A stretch of DNA of 64,000 nucleotides from CAIXPS01 sp034430115 (GTDB lineage: Bacteria; Chloroflexota; Anaerolineae; J036; Brachytrichaceae), in NCBI GenBank assembly GCA_034430115.1, contig DAOUFG010000126.1, positions 9,255-73,254 of the forward strand. Direction: 5' to 3'. Positions 32,757 through 41,115 of this stretch are shown piece after piece (position 1 is the stretch's first letter; every line of letters starts with the position of its first letter). The notes below the pieces were generated by a model that was not told where the DNA came from, did no database searches, and saw only the letters and a list, made by a program, of their open reading frames with translations. A program made the translations under genes and the position numbers.

Positions 32757-32818
32757 AAACCACGGATGACACGGATTGCACGGAAACGAAACTTCAAATC
32801 TGTGCAATCCGTGGTCAC
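32757..32818. repeat. Dispersed inverted repeat, family A-like
   Basis: ACACGGATTGCACGGA at 32769-32784 is complementary, with one mismatch, to TCTGTGCAATCCGTGG at 32799-32814. The preceding bases (32711-32750) are GGAGATTGGAGATT-type family B sequence. It lies between the convergent epimerase and YhhN genes. Confidence 0.6.
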
Positions 32819-32896
32819 AGGCAGCGGCTCAAACGTGCCGTGGCGTTTGAGGCGTTTCTACGCGCCAGCGGCACCTCCAGCCCCTTCTCCACAGGC

Positions 32897-33616
32897 TTAG
32901 ATCAACCACGACACAGACAGCGCGATGAGCAACTGCCCGATGTAATAGGTGGAAAGGTTCCACAGGTGCCCGTGCAACATCTTGCCGCCCAGGCGGAAGC
33001 GATCGATAGCAAGGATGAGGTCGGAGAGGTAGAACAGCAGCGCTCCGCCCACCACCAGCACGCCCAGCACCGGCCGGCTGGGATAGGCAAACGCCACAGC
33101 CGTCGCCCGGTGCACCATGATGGAAATGGCCGTCATATACAGAATCACCGGCCACTTCATCCGGCCCAGGCGCGGCTTCAGGTAGAAGTAGATACCGCCC
33201 GTCACCAGCGCGATCACGACGGCACCGAGCACTTCGGCGGTCAGGTTGCCTTGCGGGGCCAGCCCCAAAGCGCCCGCTATACGCAGATGGACAAAAGCGG
33301 CGATGTAAGCCAGGTGCGCGCACAAAAACGCCACCAGCCCAGCCATAAACGCGCGCGGCGCGGAGAAGATCAGCAGCACGTCGCCCGCCAACGAGAAAAC
33401 CAGCCCCAACAAAACCAGCGCACCGTATAGCGGGTCATACTCGCCGGGATGCGTAAAGGCCAGGGCCGCCACCAGGATGACCAGCAGCGTGGAGAGCGGC
33501 TTCCACACGCCTACCCAACGCACATTGCGCGACCCCTCAGGGCCGGTGCGTTCGTCCACCACGATCAACGCGCTCACCGTTACCAATAGGAAAGGGATCG
33601 GAAGCCAAGTGATCAT
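32897..33616 (-). CDS. YhhN-family membrane protein (lysoplasmalogenase-like)
   Basis: This 239-residue protein has about seven to eight membrane helices. It carries the YhhN signature GLVFSLAGDVLLIFSAPRAFMAG and the later SDLILAIDRF, which supply the conserved aspartates of the family. Eukaryotic relatives (TMEM86) and some bacterial ones hydrolyse the vinyl-ether bond of lysoplasmalogens; the bacterial role is otherwise open. The ATG at 33616 is the first in frame. It stands alone between two repeat-rich gaps. Confidence 0.8.
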   Translation of the reverse strand: MITWLPIPFLLVTVSALIVVDERTGPEGSRNVRWVGVWKPLSTLLVILVAALAFTHPGEYDPLYGALVLLGLVFSLAGDVLLIFSAPRAFMAGLVAFLCAHLAYIAAFVHLRIAGALGLAPQGNLTAEVLGAVVIALVTGGIYFYLKPRLGRMKWPVILYMTAISIMVHRATAVAFAYPSRPVLGVLVVGGALLFYLSDLILAIDRFRLGGKMLHGHLWNLSTYYIGQLLIALSVSWLI

Positions 33617-33639
33617 GCGCTCATTGTAAATCGAGGCGG

Positions 33640-33786
33640 GAGAGGAAATTAGGGATTGGAGAGTAGAGATTAGAGAATTGGAGATTGGAGATTAACCACG
33701 AATTACACAGATGACACGGATGAAAAGATAAATCCATGTCATCCGTGATTTTAGAAATCTCCAATCCCAAATCTCTACTCTCTTTT
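33640..33786. repeat. Long imperfect inverted repeat of families A and B
   Basis: The left half GGATTGGAGAGTAGAGATT (33654-33672) mirrors CAAATCTCTACTCTC near 33768-33782. Inside it ATGACACGGATGAAAAG (about 33711) mirrors ATCCATGTCATCCGTGAT (33732). The whole gap can fold into one nested hairpin. It directly precedes the stop of the gene at 33787. Confidence 0.6.
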
Positions 33787-34803
33787 TTACTTGAGGCGGA
33801 TGTTGACGTTGCCGGAACTGATGTTCTCGACGGTGATCACGATCTTATAGTCCGCGCCGCTATAGTTCGCCGACTCCCAGGTGCCCGTCTCGCGGCCTGT
33901 ATCGGCGGTGCGGGTATAAGAAGAGGGCACGTTCACGTTGCCCGAGCTGAGGTGGCGCACGTTCACCTGCACGCCGGCGCTGCCAGGCACGTTGAACGTC
34001 AGGTTTCCGGAACTGATGTTCACCGCGCTATTCAGGTTAGCAGTATCGGGCATGTCGAAGGTCAGGTTGCCCGAACTGACATGCACGTTCACGTTATAGG
34101 CGTTCTCGCTGGGCGGCAGCGCCGCCTTGAGGTTCCCCGAACTCAGGTCCACGGCCAACCCTTGCAGCTTCAAATCCGCCAGGTTTAGCGTGACGTCGCC
34201 GGAACCGGATTGCACGTTCAGGTCCAGCGGCACGCGCGGGCTCAGCCCCACGTCCCAGCGCACCTGTTCACCCGAGATAAAAGGCCACAGGCTGATCTCG
34301 CCGCCGCGCTGTTGCAGGCTCACCGTCCTGTGCGTGCCGCTGCCTTCAGCGGCAAAACCGATGTTGCCCACATAATTCAGGTTTGCGTCAATCAGGTCAT
34401 TCGAATCGGAGAGCGAATGAACCGTCATGTTGCCGGCCGCAAACCCCAGATTCACCTGGGCATCCGTGGCTCCGTCGATCGGGGTGCTGTAGTGGCCCGT
34501 CTTCAATTCACTGCCGGTGTTCAACCCCAGGCCAAACACCGGCGCAAAGATCAGCAGCGCCGCCGTCAACCCTACCACGCACAACCCAATCAGCGCACCC
34601 ACCAGTGGATGAGAGTGCCCAAAGATGATGTCCAGGCCGATGGCGATCAGCAGAAGCGGCCATAACTGTGCGACGGTATAAAAGCCCACCGGGGCAATGA
34701 TGTGTAAGTTCCCGAGCAGCCAGACCAGGCCCACGCCGATTAATACGATGGGCCAGAATAGCGAGCGATAGGTGTAATGTATGCGATTTCCAGTTTCACT
34801 CAT
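33787..34803 (-). CDS. Membrane protein with SSGN beta-repeats (DUF5668/DUF4097-like)
   Basis: This 338-residue protein starts with four predicted membrane helices (about 10-105: FWPIVLIGVGLVWLLGNLHI, LWPLLLIAIGLDIIFG) like LiaF/DUF5668 proteins. A beta-rich part follows in which SSGN recurs (LSSGNLKAALP, VSSGNLTFDMP, ISSGNLTFNVP, LSSGNVNVPSS, ISSGNVNIRLK). Spacing of about 20-25 residues suggests a beta-solenoid, as in DUF4097 putative adhesins. Such proteins often belong to envelope-stress systems; no LiaRS-type genes are adjacent. AGGAGG precedes the ATG at 34803, which excludes the longer frame to 34833. Confidence 0.75.
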   Translation of the reverse strand: MSETGNRIHYTYRSLFWPIVLIGVGLVWLLGNLHIIAPVGFYTVAQLWPLLLIAIGLDIIFGHSHPLVGALIGLCVVGLTAALLIFAPVFGLGLNTGSELKTGHYSTPIDGATDAQVNLGFAAGNMTVHSLSDSNDLIDANLNYVGNIGFAAEGSGTHRTVSLQQRGGEISLWPFISGEQVRWDVGLSPRVPLDLNVQSGSGDVTLNLADLKLQGLAVDLSSGNLKAALPPSENAYNVNVHVSSGNLTFDMPDTANLNSAVNISSGNLTFNVPGSAGVQVNVRHLSSGNVNVPSSYTRTADTGRETGTWESANYSGADYKIVITVENISSGNVNIRLK

Positions 34804-34996
34804 GTCGTTCCTCCTGAACGATGTGCTCCACAATGTGTATACGTTTCAGGGCAGCAAAGGTTGCACAAAGGAACGCAGGCCTCGTGAGCGCATTCCTCCC
34901 CTACGATACCCGGCAGGTGCCGGCTCCTTTTCCCCGCCGCGTTCCTTGCAGGGGAAGGGTTGAAGGTTTGGTGGGATAAAAAACACCGGGGTTTCG

Positions 34997-36634
34997 CTAA
35001 TTCGCTGGCCCGCCCGCCAGCCTGTTCAGCGCATCCAGGAAGGGCTGGCCCTCAAGCGGCACAATCTCATACTGTTCATTGCCTGGCTCATAAAAGCGCT
35101 CCAGCCGGCGCTGCGCCGCAAGCGGGCGCACGAAGTCATCACCCAGCACCGCGCTCAGGCGTTCGCCGTCGTGATAGAAATACTCTTGCATCAGCGGCAC
35201 GATGCGCTGGTACCACGCAAAATGCAGCCCCTCGGCATCGTGCACGTCCAGCAGGTAACCGTGGCCCACCTGGTGTTCGCGATCCAGCAAGGCGCTGATG
35301 CGGCTGTTGAGCTGCGCCAGCAATGCTCCCAGGTCCACCCCGGCAACGCTGCCAAGCAGCGCCGGGTCGGGAGCCAACTCCACGAAGGTGAAGCGCCGGC
35401 GCAGCGCCAGATCCAGCAACGCGATGGAGCGGTCGGCGGTGTTCATCGTGCCCAACAGATACAGGTTGGCCGGCACGCCAAAGCTCTTTTGCGAATAGGG
35501 CAAGGTGACGCGAATCTCGTGCGGCTGGCCCAGGCGCTTGTCATCCTCGATCAGCGTGATTAGCTCACCAAAGGTGCGCGCGATGTTGGCGCGGTTGATC
35601 TCATCGATCACCAGCACGTAGCGCCGCTGCGGGTCGCGCTCGGCCCGATGGCACATGCGCCTGAACACGCCCTCCACCACGCGATAGTTCACCTGTCCGC
35701 TTTCGGTGCCCACCGGGCGCAAGCCTTCCACAAATTCCTCGTAGGCGAAGGACTGGTGAAAGGTGACGAACTCGATGCAGGCCGGCTGCGTGAAGGCGCG
35801 CACAAAGGCACGTGCCCAATAGGTCTTGCCCACACCGGGCGGGCCATAGAGGATGATGTTGTGCGTGCGCGCGGCGACCTGGCGCAACGCTGCAATCTGC
35901 GCAGGCGCATAAGCCTCTTCTGCAGGGAGCGCCTCGCGCACTATGGCCTCGCCTCGGCGCGGGCGGCGCGTTGGGCGCGCGTCAACCGCCAGCAGCGCGT
36001 GCAGGTCGATCCAGTCCGCTTCGCGACCGAGGGCGCCGCTCAGGCCCGCGCGGATCGGCTCGGCCCAGGCCAGGAACGCCGCGTAACGCTGGCCGGGTGA
36101 GCGCGTGCCCGGCACCCGAAACGGCATGCCCAACGCTTTCGGCGCGCGTCGCATCAGGCTGGGCCGATAGAGTAGGTATTGAGCCGGACGCGCCACCGCC
36201 AGCAACAGCGCGATGACGCCGAGTGTGATACGCCGGCGGCCGGGCAGTAGCTCGGCATAATCCTGGTCCACCTCGCGCTTGAACGTATCGATCCGCCCGG
36301 CGATGGGGGCACGCTCGTCCAACAGTGCGCTGAGCAGCGCCCGCAAGCGTTTGCGGTTGGCCAGCGCCAGGTAGTTCTCAAAATCGGCGCGGTAGCTGGA
36401 GTGGGTCAACTGGTCGATCCACTTGCTCGCCTGGCGAAAAGCCTTCAACAGGTCCGAGCGGAAGGTGGAAGCGTTGAGCGCCTGGGGCGAGAGCGCCGCG
36501 CCGAATGACTGCATCACGCGTTCCAGTTCGCCGCGCGACTGGCGCACGTAATCGGGCGCGAGCGCATAGGCGGCAAACTCGCGCAGGCGTTGCTCCAGCG
36601 CCTCATTGGGGCGTTCGTTATCGCTGTGCGTCAT
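34997..36634 (-). CDS. mcrB: McrB-type AAA+ GTPase of a restriction system
   Basis: This 545-residue protein has an AAA+ core with a Walker A at 264-271 (GPPGVGKT), a Walker B variant IDEINRANI at 343-351 and the McrB guanine-recognition signature MNTADRS at 397-403. It is the motor that loads and drives the McrC nuclease on modified DNA. The first 240 residues match no DNA-recognition domain I know and differ from E. coli McrB; they probably determine which DNA mark is recognised. It is downstream of, and overlaps by 17 bp, mcrC. That is the reverse of the classic mcrB-mcrC order. Confidence 0.9.
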   Translation of the reverse strand: MTHSDNERPNEALEQRLREFAAYALAPDYVRQSRGELERVMQSFGAALSPQALNASTFRSDLLKAFRQASKWIDQLTHSSYRADFENYLALANRKRLRALLSALLDERAPIAGRIDTFKREVDQDYAELLPGRRRITLGVIALLLAVARPAQYLLYRPSLMRRAPKALGMPFRVPGTRSPGQRYAAFLAWAEPIRAGLSGALGREADWIDLHALLAVDARPTRRPRRGEAIVREALPAEEAYAPAQIAALRQVAARTHNIILYGPPGVGKTYWARAFVRAFTQPACIEFVTFHQSFAYEEFVEGLRPVGTESGQVNYRVVEGVFRRMCHRAERDPQRRYVLVIDEINRANIARTFGELITLIEDDKRLGQPHEIRVTLPYSQKSFGVPANLYLLGTMNTADRSIALLDLALRRRFTFVELAPDPALLGSVAGVDLGALLAQLNSRISALLDREHQVGHGYLLDVHDAEGLHFAWYQRIVPLMQEYFYHDGERLSAVLGDDFVRPLAAQRRLERFYEPGNEQYEIVPLEGQPFLDALNRLAGGPAN

Positions 36635-37919
36635 TTCCCAGGATCGACCTCAACTCTGATGTTAACTGCTGCTGCCCGGCACGCAAGTCCACTTGCAGGT
36701 TCACCGTCGCCACCTCGATCCGGCTGGGCAGACCCTGCACGTCGAACGACTGGCGCACCCCTGGCTGCCCTTCGCCCTGCGGGTAGAGCAAGATCACGCG
36801 CGGGCAGCGGAAGCTGTGCGCATAACTGAAAGCCTGGTACAGATCATCCTGTGCGGGGGTGACGCGCACGCGGCGGGCGGGCAAGCGCTTGTACTTGGTG
36901 TCGAGCAGGAGCGGGAAGCGCGCCCCGGCGCAAAAGGCCAGGTCGGGGTAGAGCCCAAACACCGCCTCTCCGCTGGGGCGCAGGCGCGCCAGGTATTGCG
37001 CAGCGCCGAACGCCTGAGGCAAAAGCTCACACCCCTGCAACCCGGCGGGCAGCACCTCGCTGCGCCGGCGCGCGATGAAGCGCACGATGAACTCCTGGAA
37101 CAAGCGCGCCATATCCAACAACAGGCCAAAGGCGGTCGTCTGGCCGGCGGCCAGTTGCAACGTGCTCTGGCTCAGGAAGACGCGCGCCAGGTTCAAGAGC
37201 GGCTCATAGCGCGCGTTCAGGCGCGTGATGAGCGCAGGGTGCGCGTCGGCGGCGCTGACCAACGGCAAGAGCGTCACTTCGTCCATCCACACGCGCAGGT
37301 CGGCCAGCCGGCGGCGGTTGGCGGGGTCGCGCGTGAGCCGCCAGAGATGCTCCACCACGTAGCGCAACACGCGGTTCAGCGCATGATCCACCCCAAACTC
37401 GGCGTAGCGCACGGGCAGGCGCTCGCGCTGTGAGGGGTGGCGCAGGTGTTCGCTCAGCAGCCACTTGCCGCGCAACACGTTCAGTTCCGCTTCGCGCTCC
37501 TGGTAGGCATGCGGCGCGCCGTGCTGCCATTCCTCGGCCAGGTGCGTGGCAAATAGGTAGGTGAGCACTTCGAACCAGTCCAGGTTACGTTGTAGCAAGG
37601 GCGCCAGTTCGTGCTCGCGCAGCGGGATCAGCCCGACAAACGAGAGCATGTAGAGCAGGTTGCGCGTGGCCTCGTGCGCGCGTTCGGCGGGGGGTGTGTC
37701 GCTGCGGTAGATCTTGGGCAAGATTTGCACGGTGGCATGGCCCAGGCGCACCACGCCGGCATACTGGCGTGCCTGCAACACCTTGCGCCCCGCGCGCCCG
37801 CTCACCCCGGCGTGCAGCACCTCCGCCCTAACACTTTCATTCAAGCGCCCCAGGGCGGCCAGGTCTTGCGCGGACCAGTCGTAATCCACCTCCCCATACT
37901 CGAATAAGGTCAGTAACAC
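36618..37919 (-). CDS. mcrC: McrC-type nuclease subunit
   Basis: This protein of about 433 residues has the McrC N-terminal part LFEYGEVDYDW, then VRLGHATVQILPKIYR and NLLYMLSFVG. A PD-(D/E)xK-type nuclease site lies in YPDLAFCAGARFPLLLDTKY (P-D ... D-T-K). It supplies the double-strand cleavage activity of the McrBC complex. The GTG at 37919 gives a normal McrC start; a longer frame reaches 38087 but translates repeat-like sequence. Position and overlap with mcrB make it a two-gene operon. The start codon is the least certain point. Confidence 0.85.
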   Translation of the reverse strand: MLLTLFEYGEVDYDWSAQDLAALGRLNESVRAEVLHAGVSGRAGRKVLQARQYAGVVRLGHATVQILPKIYRSDTPPAERAHEATRNLLYMLSFVGLIPLREHELAPLLQRNLDWFEVLTYLFATHLAEEWQHGAPHAYQEREAELNVLRGKWLLSEHLRHPSQRERLPVRYAEFGVDHALNRVLRYVVEHLWRLTRDPANRRRLADLRVWMDEVTLLPLVSAADAHPALITRLNARYEPLLNLARVFLSQSTLQLAAGQTTAFGLLLDMARLFQEFIVRFIARRRSEVLPAGLQGCELLPQAFGAAQYLARLRPSGEAVFGLYPDLAFCAGARFPLLLDTKYKRLPARRVRVTPAQDDLYQAFSYAHSFRCPRVILLYPQGEGQPGVRQSFDVQGLPSRIEVATVNLQVDLRAGQQQLTSELRSILGNDAQR

Positions 37920-38117
37920 TTCTTTTATCCACGCACCGACGCGAACAAGGATATGGGTTAATCTTAACCGCGAATCGAGGCGAATGGAGATTGCGGGGGC
38001 CGATTCATCCGATGCCGGTCTCACCCATGCGGCGCGCCCATCCGCCAGAGCCCCAAGCAGCGTGCCTGCTATAGCGATGCAACTCAATCGTAAATCGTCA
38101 ATCTAAAATCCAAAATC

Positions 38118-39107
38118 CTACTCAAGGAGGCGTTCCTCGTAGATGCGCCGGATGGTATCTTCGATGTCCGGCTCGCGCACCGACAGATCGCGGATGCGGA
38201 AGCGCGCCGAGAGCGTGCTGATCAATTCCGACGCGCTCAATTCCTCGCGTCCAAAGCGATACACGGCCCGCGTGCCCTCGCGCTCGCACAGTTTAGCACC
38301 CGCCGCCTGCACGTCGGCATAGTCCTCCGCAAAATCCACCAGCAGTTCGCGCTTGCCGCCAAAACGCGTGCGCAGCGCGCCCAGTGTGCCGTCGTACAGC
38401 AATTGGCCGTGGTCGATGATCATCACCCGCTCGCACAGCTTCTCCACGTCCGACAGGTCGTGCGTGGTGAGCAACACCGTCGTGCCGCGCTCGCGGTTCA
38501 CGTGCAAAATGAACTGGCGGATGCGCTCCTTGGCCACCACGTCCAGCCCGATAGTCGGCTCGTCGAGGAACACCAGGGCCGGGTCGTGCATCAGCGCGGC
38601 GCAGATGTCGGCGCGCATGCGCTGGCCCAACGAGAGCGAGCGCACCGGCGTATCCAGGAAGGGGTCCATCTCCAGCAACGCGCGAAACTCGCGCAGGTTG
38701 TGCCGAAAGCGCTCGGGCGGGATGCGATAGATGTATTGCAACAGTTCCAGCGACTCGATCACCGGCAAATCCCACCACAACGTGGAACGGTTGCCGAACA
38801 CCGCGCCGATGTGCGCCACGTAAGCCTTGCGTTCGCGCCACGGCACCCGCCCATTCACGTGCAGCTCGCCGCTCGTGGGCACCAGCAGCCCGGTGAGCAT
38901 CTTCAACGTGGTGGATTTGCCGGCTCCGTTCGGGCCGAGATAGCCCACCAGTTCGCCGGGTTGAACCTCGAAGCTGATGCCGTCCACCGCGCGCACCACG
39001 CGATACTCGCGCTTGAACAGGCCGCGCACGGCGCCTGCCATCCCGCGCGCCCGCAGGCTCACGCTGAAGTGCTTGTGTAAATCTTTAACAGTAATAATAG
39101 GTGCCAT
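38118..39107 (-). CDS. ABC transporter ATP-binding protein (ABC-2 exporter type)
   Basis: This 329-residue ATPase has a Walker A GPNGAGKST at 58-66, the signature LSLGQ at 158-162, a Walker B LVFLDEPT near 178-185 and an H-loop in LTTHDLSDVEKLCERVMIID. The C-terminal 80 residues form the extra domain common in NatA/CcmA-like exporters. The MAPIITVKDL start at 39107 was preferred; longer frames lack family similarity. Together with the two membrane proteins upstream it forms a complete ABC-2 transporter. The substrate is unknown. Confidence 0.9.
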   Translation of the reverse strand: MAPIITVKDLHKHFSVSLRARGMAGAVRGLFKREYRVVRAVDGISFEVQPGELVGYLGPNGAGKSTTLKMLTGLLVPTSGELHVNGRVPWRERKAYVAHIGAVFGNRSTLWWDLPVIESLELLQYIYRIPPERFRHNLREFRALLEMDPFLDTPVRSLSLGQRMRADICAALMHDPALVFLDEPTIGLDVVAKERIRQFILHVNRERGTTVLLTTHDLSDVEKLCERVMIIDHGQLLYDGTLGALRTRFGGKRELLVDFAEDYADVQAAGAKLCEREGTRAVYRFGREELSASELISTLSARFRIRDLSVREPDIEDTIRRIYEERLLE

Positions 39108-39174
39108 GATTTTGACGAGTGAAACGTGAAGCATGAAACGTGATCTGCATACTTCACGTTTCATATGTCACGAC

Positions 39175-39990
39175 TTACGTCCCCGTGCTTTGATAGTGCC
39201 GCAGGCCGAAGCGCCAGAAGCCAAATGCCGCCAGCAGCACGCCGAACCCCGCCAGCGGCGCGAGGAAGGGCGCGAACGCCGGCAGCCCCAATGGGTCGGG
39301 CTTATCCAAAATGTACAGCGCCGGGTAATAGTTCAAAAAGATGGCCGGGACGATGTAGGTGAAGAAGCGGCGCATCCAATCGGGATAGATGTGCATCGGG
39401 TAGGCCATCATCTCGCTGCCGCCATAGGTGAAGATATTGATCGCCTCGACCGATTCCACCGTCCAGAAGGTGATCGTCGCGCCGACGATGAACAACCCAC
39501 CGAAGAAGCACACCAGGCTGACGAAGACGACCGGCAGGTAGACCAACTTCAGCAGTGTCCAATGGATCGGCAACAGGGCCAGCGCAATCGCCAGCACCAG
39601 CAGGCCCTGGCTGATGCGCCCGATCCGCCGTAAGATGAACTCCGAGCCCAGCACCTGTATCGTCAGGTTCACCGGGCGCAGCAAAAGCTGATCGAGCATT
39701 CCGCGTTGCACCTGTCGCCCAAAGTTATCCGGGTCGAACCCGCTGAAGAACATATCCATGCTGCCGAAGGCCGTCTCCACCATGCCATACAGCAGCGCCA
39801 CCTCCGGCAGGCTCCAGCCGCCCACGTTGTTGAAGCGTTCCAGGATGAGCGCCAGGGTCAGGAACGACGTGATCACGGTAAAGGCGGTGGTGAGCGTGTC
39901 CAGCAGGAAAGCGACCCGGTATTGCAGTTGCGAGCGCATCTGCACCCCGATCAGCCGGATGTAGAGCCCCAGTTGATAGCGTATGTCCAT
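39175..39990 (-). CDS. ABC-2 type permease (subunit 2)
   Basis: This 271-residue protein has six predicted membrane helices. The motif GDIGAE..LRP of the sister subunit appears here as RQVQRGMLDQLLLRPVNL (about 90-107), typical of the PF06182-like ABC-2 group. It follows the first permease with only 1 bp between genes and precedes the ATPase gene. It forms half of the membrane channel. No enzymatic residues are expected. Confidence 0.85.
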   Translation of the reverse strand: MDIRYQLGLYIRLIGVQMRSQLQYRVAFLLDTLTTAFTVITSFLTLALILERFNNVGGWSLPEVALLYGMVETAFGSMDMFFSGFDPDNFGRQVQRGMLDQLLLRPVNLTIQVLGSEFILRRIGRISQGLLVLAIALALLPIHWTLLKLVYLPVVFVSLVCFFGGLFIVGATITFWTVESVEAINIFTYGGSEMMAYPMHIYPDWMRRFFTYIVPAIFLNYYPALYILDKPDPLGLPAFAPFLAPLAGFGVLLAAFGFWRFGLRHYQSTGT

Positions 39991-39991
39991 G

Positions 39992-40783
39992 CTATCCGCC
40001 TTGAATTACCAGCCGGCGCACCCCGGCGCGCATCAACAGGTGCCCCAGCCCGGCCAGGACCAGGAACCAGGCCACCTGCATCGCCAGCGCCTGCAACAAA
40101 GCCGGCCCGCTGAGCACGCCCAGGTAGACCTCGATCACCGTGTTCACCATCGCGGGGAAGGGCGTCAGGTTGCACAGCGTGACGAACCAATCGGGGAAGA
40201 AGCGCAGCGGCATTAGAAACCCCGATAGGAACATGGCCAGCGCAAAGGCAAACCGCGCGATCCCGCGTGCCTCGGTGGACCAAAACGCCGCCAGGTTCAC
40301 CAGGAAGCGCCAGGCGAAACTCACCATCCAGGCCAGCACCAGCGCCAGGGCCAACGCCGCCCATTGCTGTACCGATGCCGGGAAAGTGATGTGAAAGAGC
40401 AGCGCGTAGGCCACCACCAGCGCGACGCCGCGCAAAAGCAAATTGCTCAACGCGCGCCCGGCGTCACGCGCCATCCAAAAGCCAAACAGGCTGAAAGGGC
40501 GCAGTAGCTCCGCGCCGATGTCGCCGCTGTTGATCTCGTTCATCACCTCGAACCAGCTAAACAGGCTGAGGTAGGCGATGATGGCCTGGCTGATGCCGGT
40601 GAAGGTGATCGCCCCTTGCAATGAGACGCCCGAGACGTCGGTGCGCGCGCCATACAACGCCACCATCACCGCCGCGCGCAGCAACCCGAAAAAGAGGTTC
40701 GTCGCCAGGCCGGCCAGCGTCGCCGCCCGGTAGGTCAGGGTACGTTGAAAAGAGAGTTTGACGAGTTCCAGGTAGAGGCGCAT
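39992..40783 (-). CDS. ABC-2 type permease (subunit 1)
   Basis: This 263-residue, six-helix protein has the INSGDIGAELLRPFSLFGFW motif near 84-103 that marks PF06182-like permeases. It is the first gene of the minus-strand transporter operon, followed by the second permease and the ATPase. Gene order and pairing suggest a heterodimeric exporter of unknown substrate. The upstream gap (40784-41115) is full of family A repeats and shows no promoter that can be named with confidence. Confidence 0.85.
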   Translation of the reverse strand: MRLYLELVKLSFQRTLTYRAATLAGLATNLFFGLLRAAVMVALYGARTDVSGVSLQGAITFTGISQAIIAYLSLFSWFEVMNEINSGDIGAELLRPFSLFGFWMARDAGRALSNLLLRGVALVVAYALLFHITFPASVQQWAALALALVLAWMVSFAWRFLVNLAAFWSTEARGIARFAFALAMFLSGFLMPLRFFPDWFVTLCNLTPFPAMVNTVIEVYLGVLSGPALLQALAMQVAWFLVLAGLGHLLMRAGVRRLVIQGG

Positions 40784-40861
40784 GGGTTCATACCATACTC
40801 GCGCCGGGCGTAGATGTCAACCGGGTCAACGAATAACGAATAGGGAGTAACGAATAAGAAC

Positions 40862-41086
40862 GAATCAATCTCGCAGATGCTCATCAGAACACCAGATAAC
40901 CCATATCCGTGTTTATCTGTGGTTCATTCCCCATCTGCGTTCATCGGCGTGTATCGGCGGTTGATAAAGTTCGTGACGAGACCAGACTTCACAAGAGCAT
41001 ATCAATCGCCGATGTACGCGGATATACGCCGATACCCAATCTGTGTTCATCCGTGTGCATCTGTGGTTCATTCCCCCAAAACAAAC
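40862..41086. repeat. Dispersed inverted repeats, family A (copies 4 and 5)
   Basis: Two copies lie in tandem. One includes ATCTGCGTTCATCGGCGTG near 40932-40950 and GTATCGGCGG (40951-40960). The second includes CGCCGATGTACGCGGAT (about 41008) and ATCTGTGTTCATCCGTG near 41039. They fill the gap between divergent genes and share words with the copies at 4011 and 5045. Confidence 0.6.
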
Positions 41087-41115
41087 ACTCGTATGATTAA
41101 CCCAGGAGCAAAGCT

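Noticed and set aside
37920..38087. Upstream extension of mcrC
   Set aside because: The frame is open, but it translates repeat-like and low-similarity sequence; McrC homology begins near the GTG at 37919.
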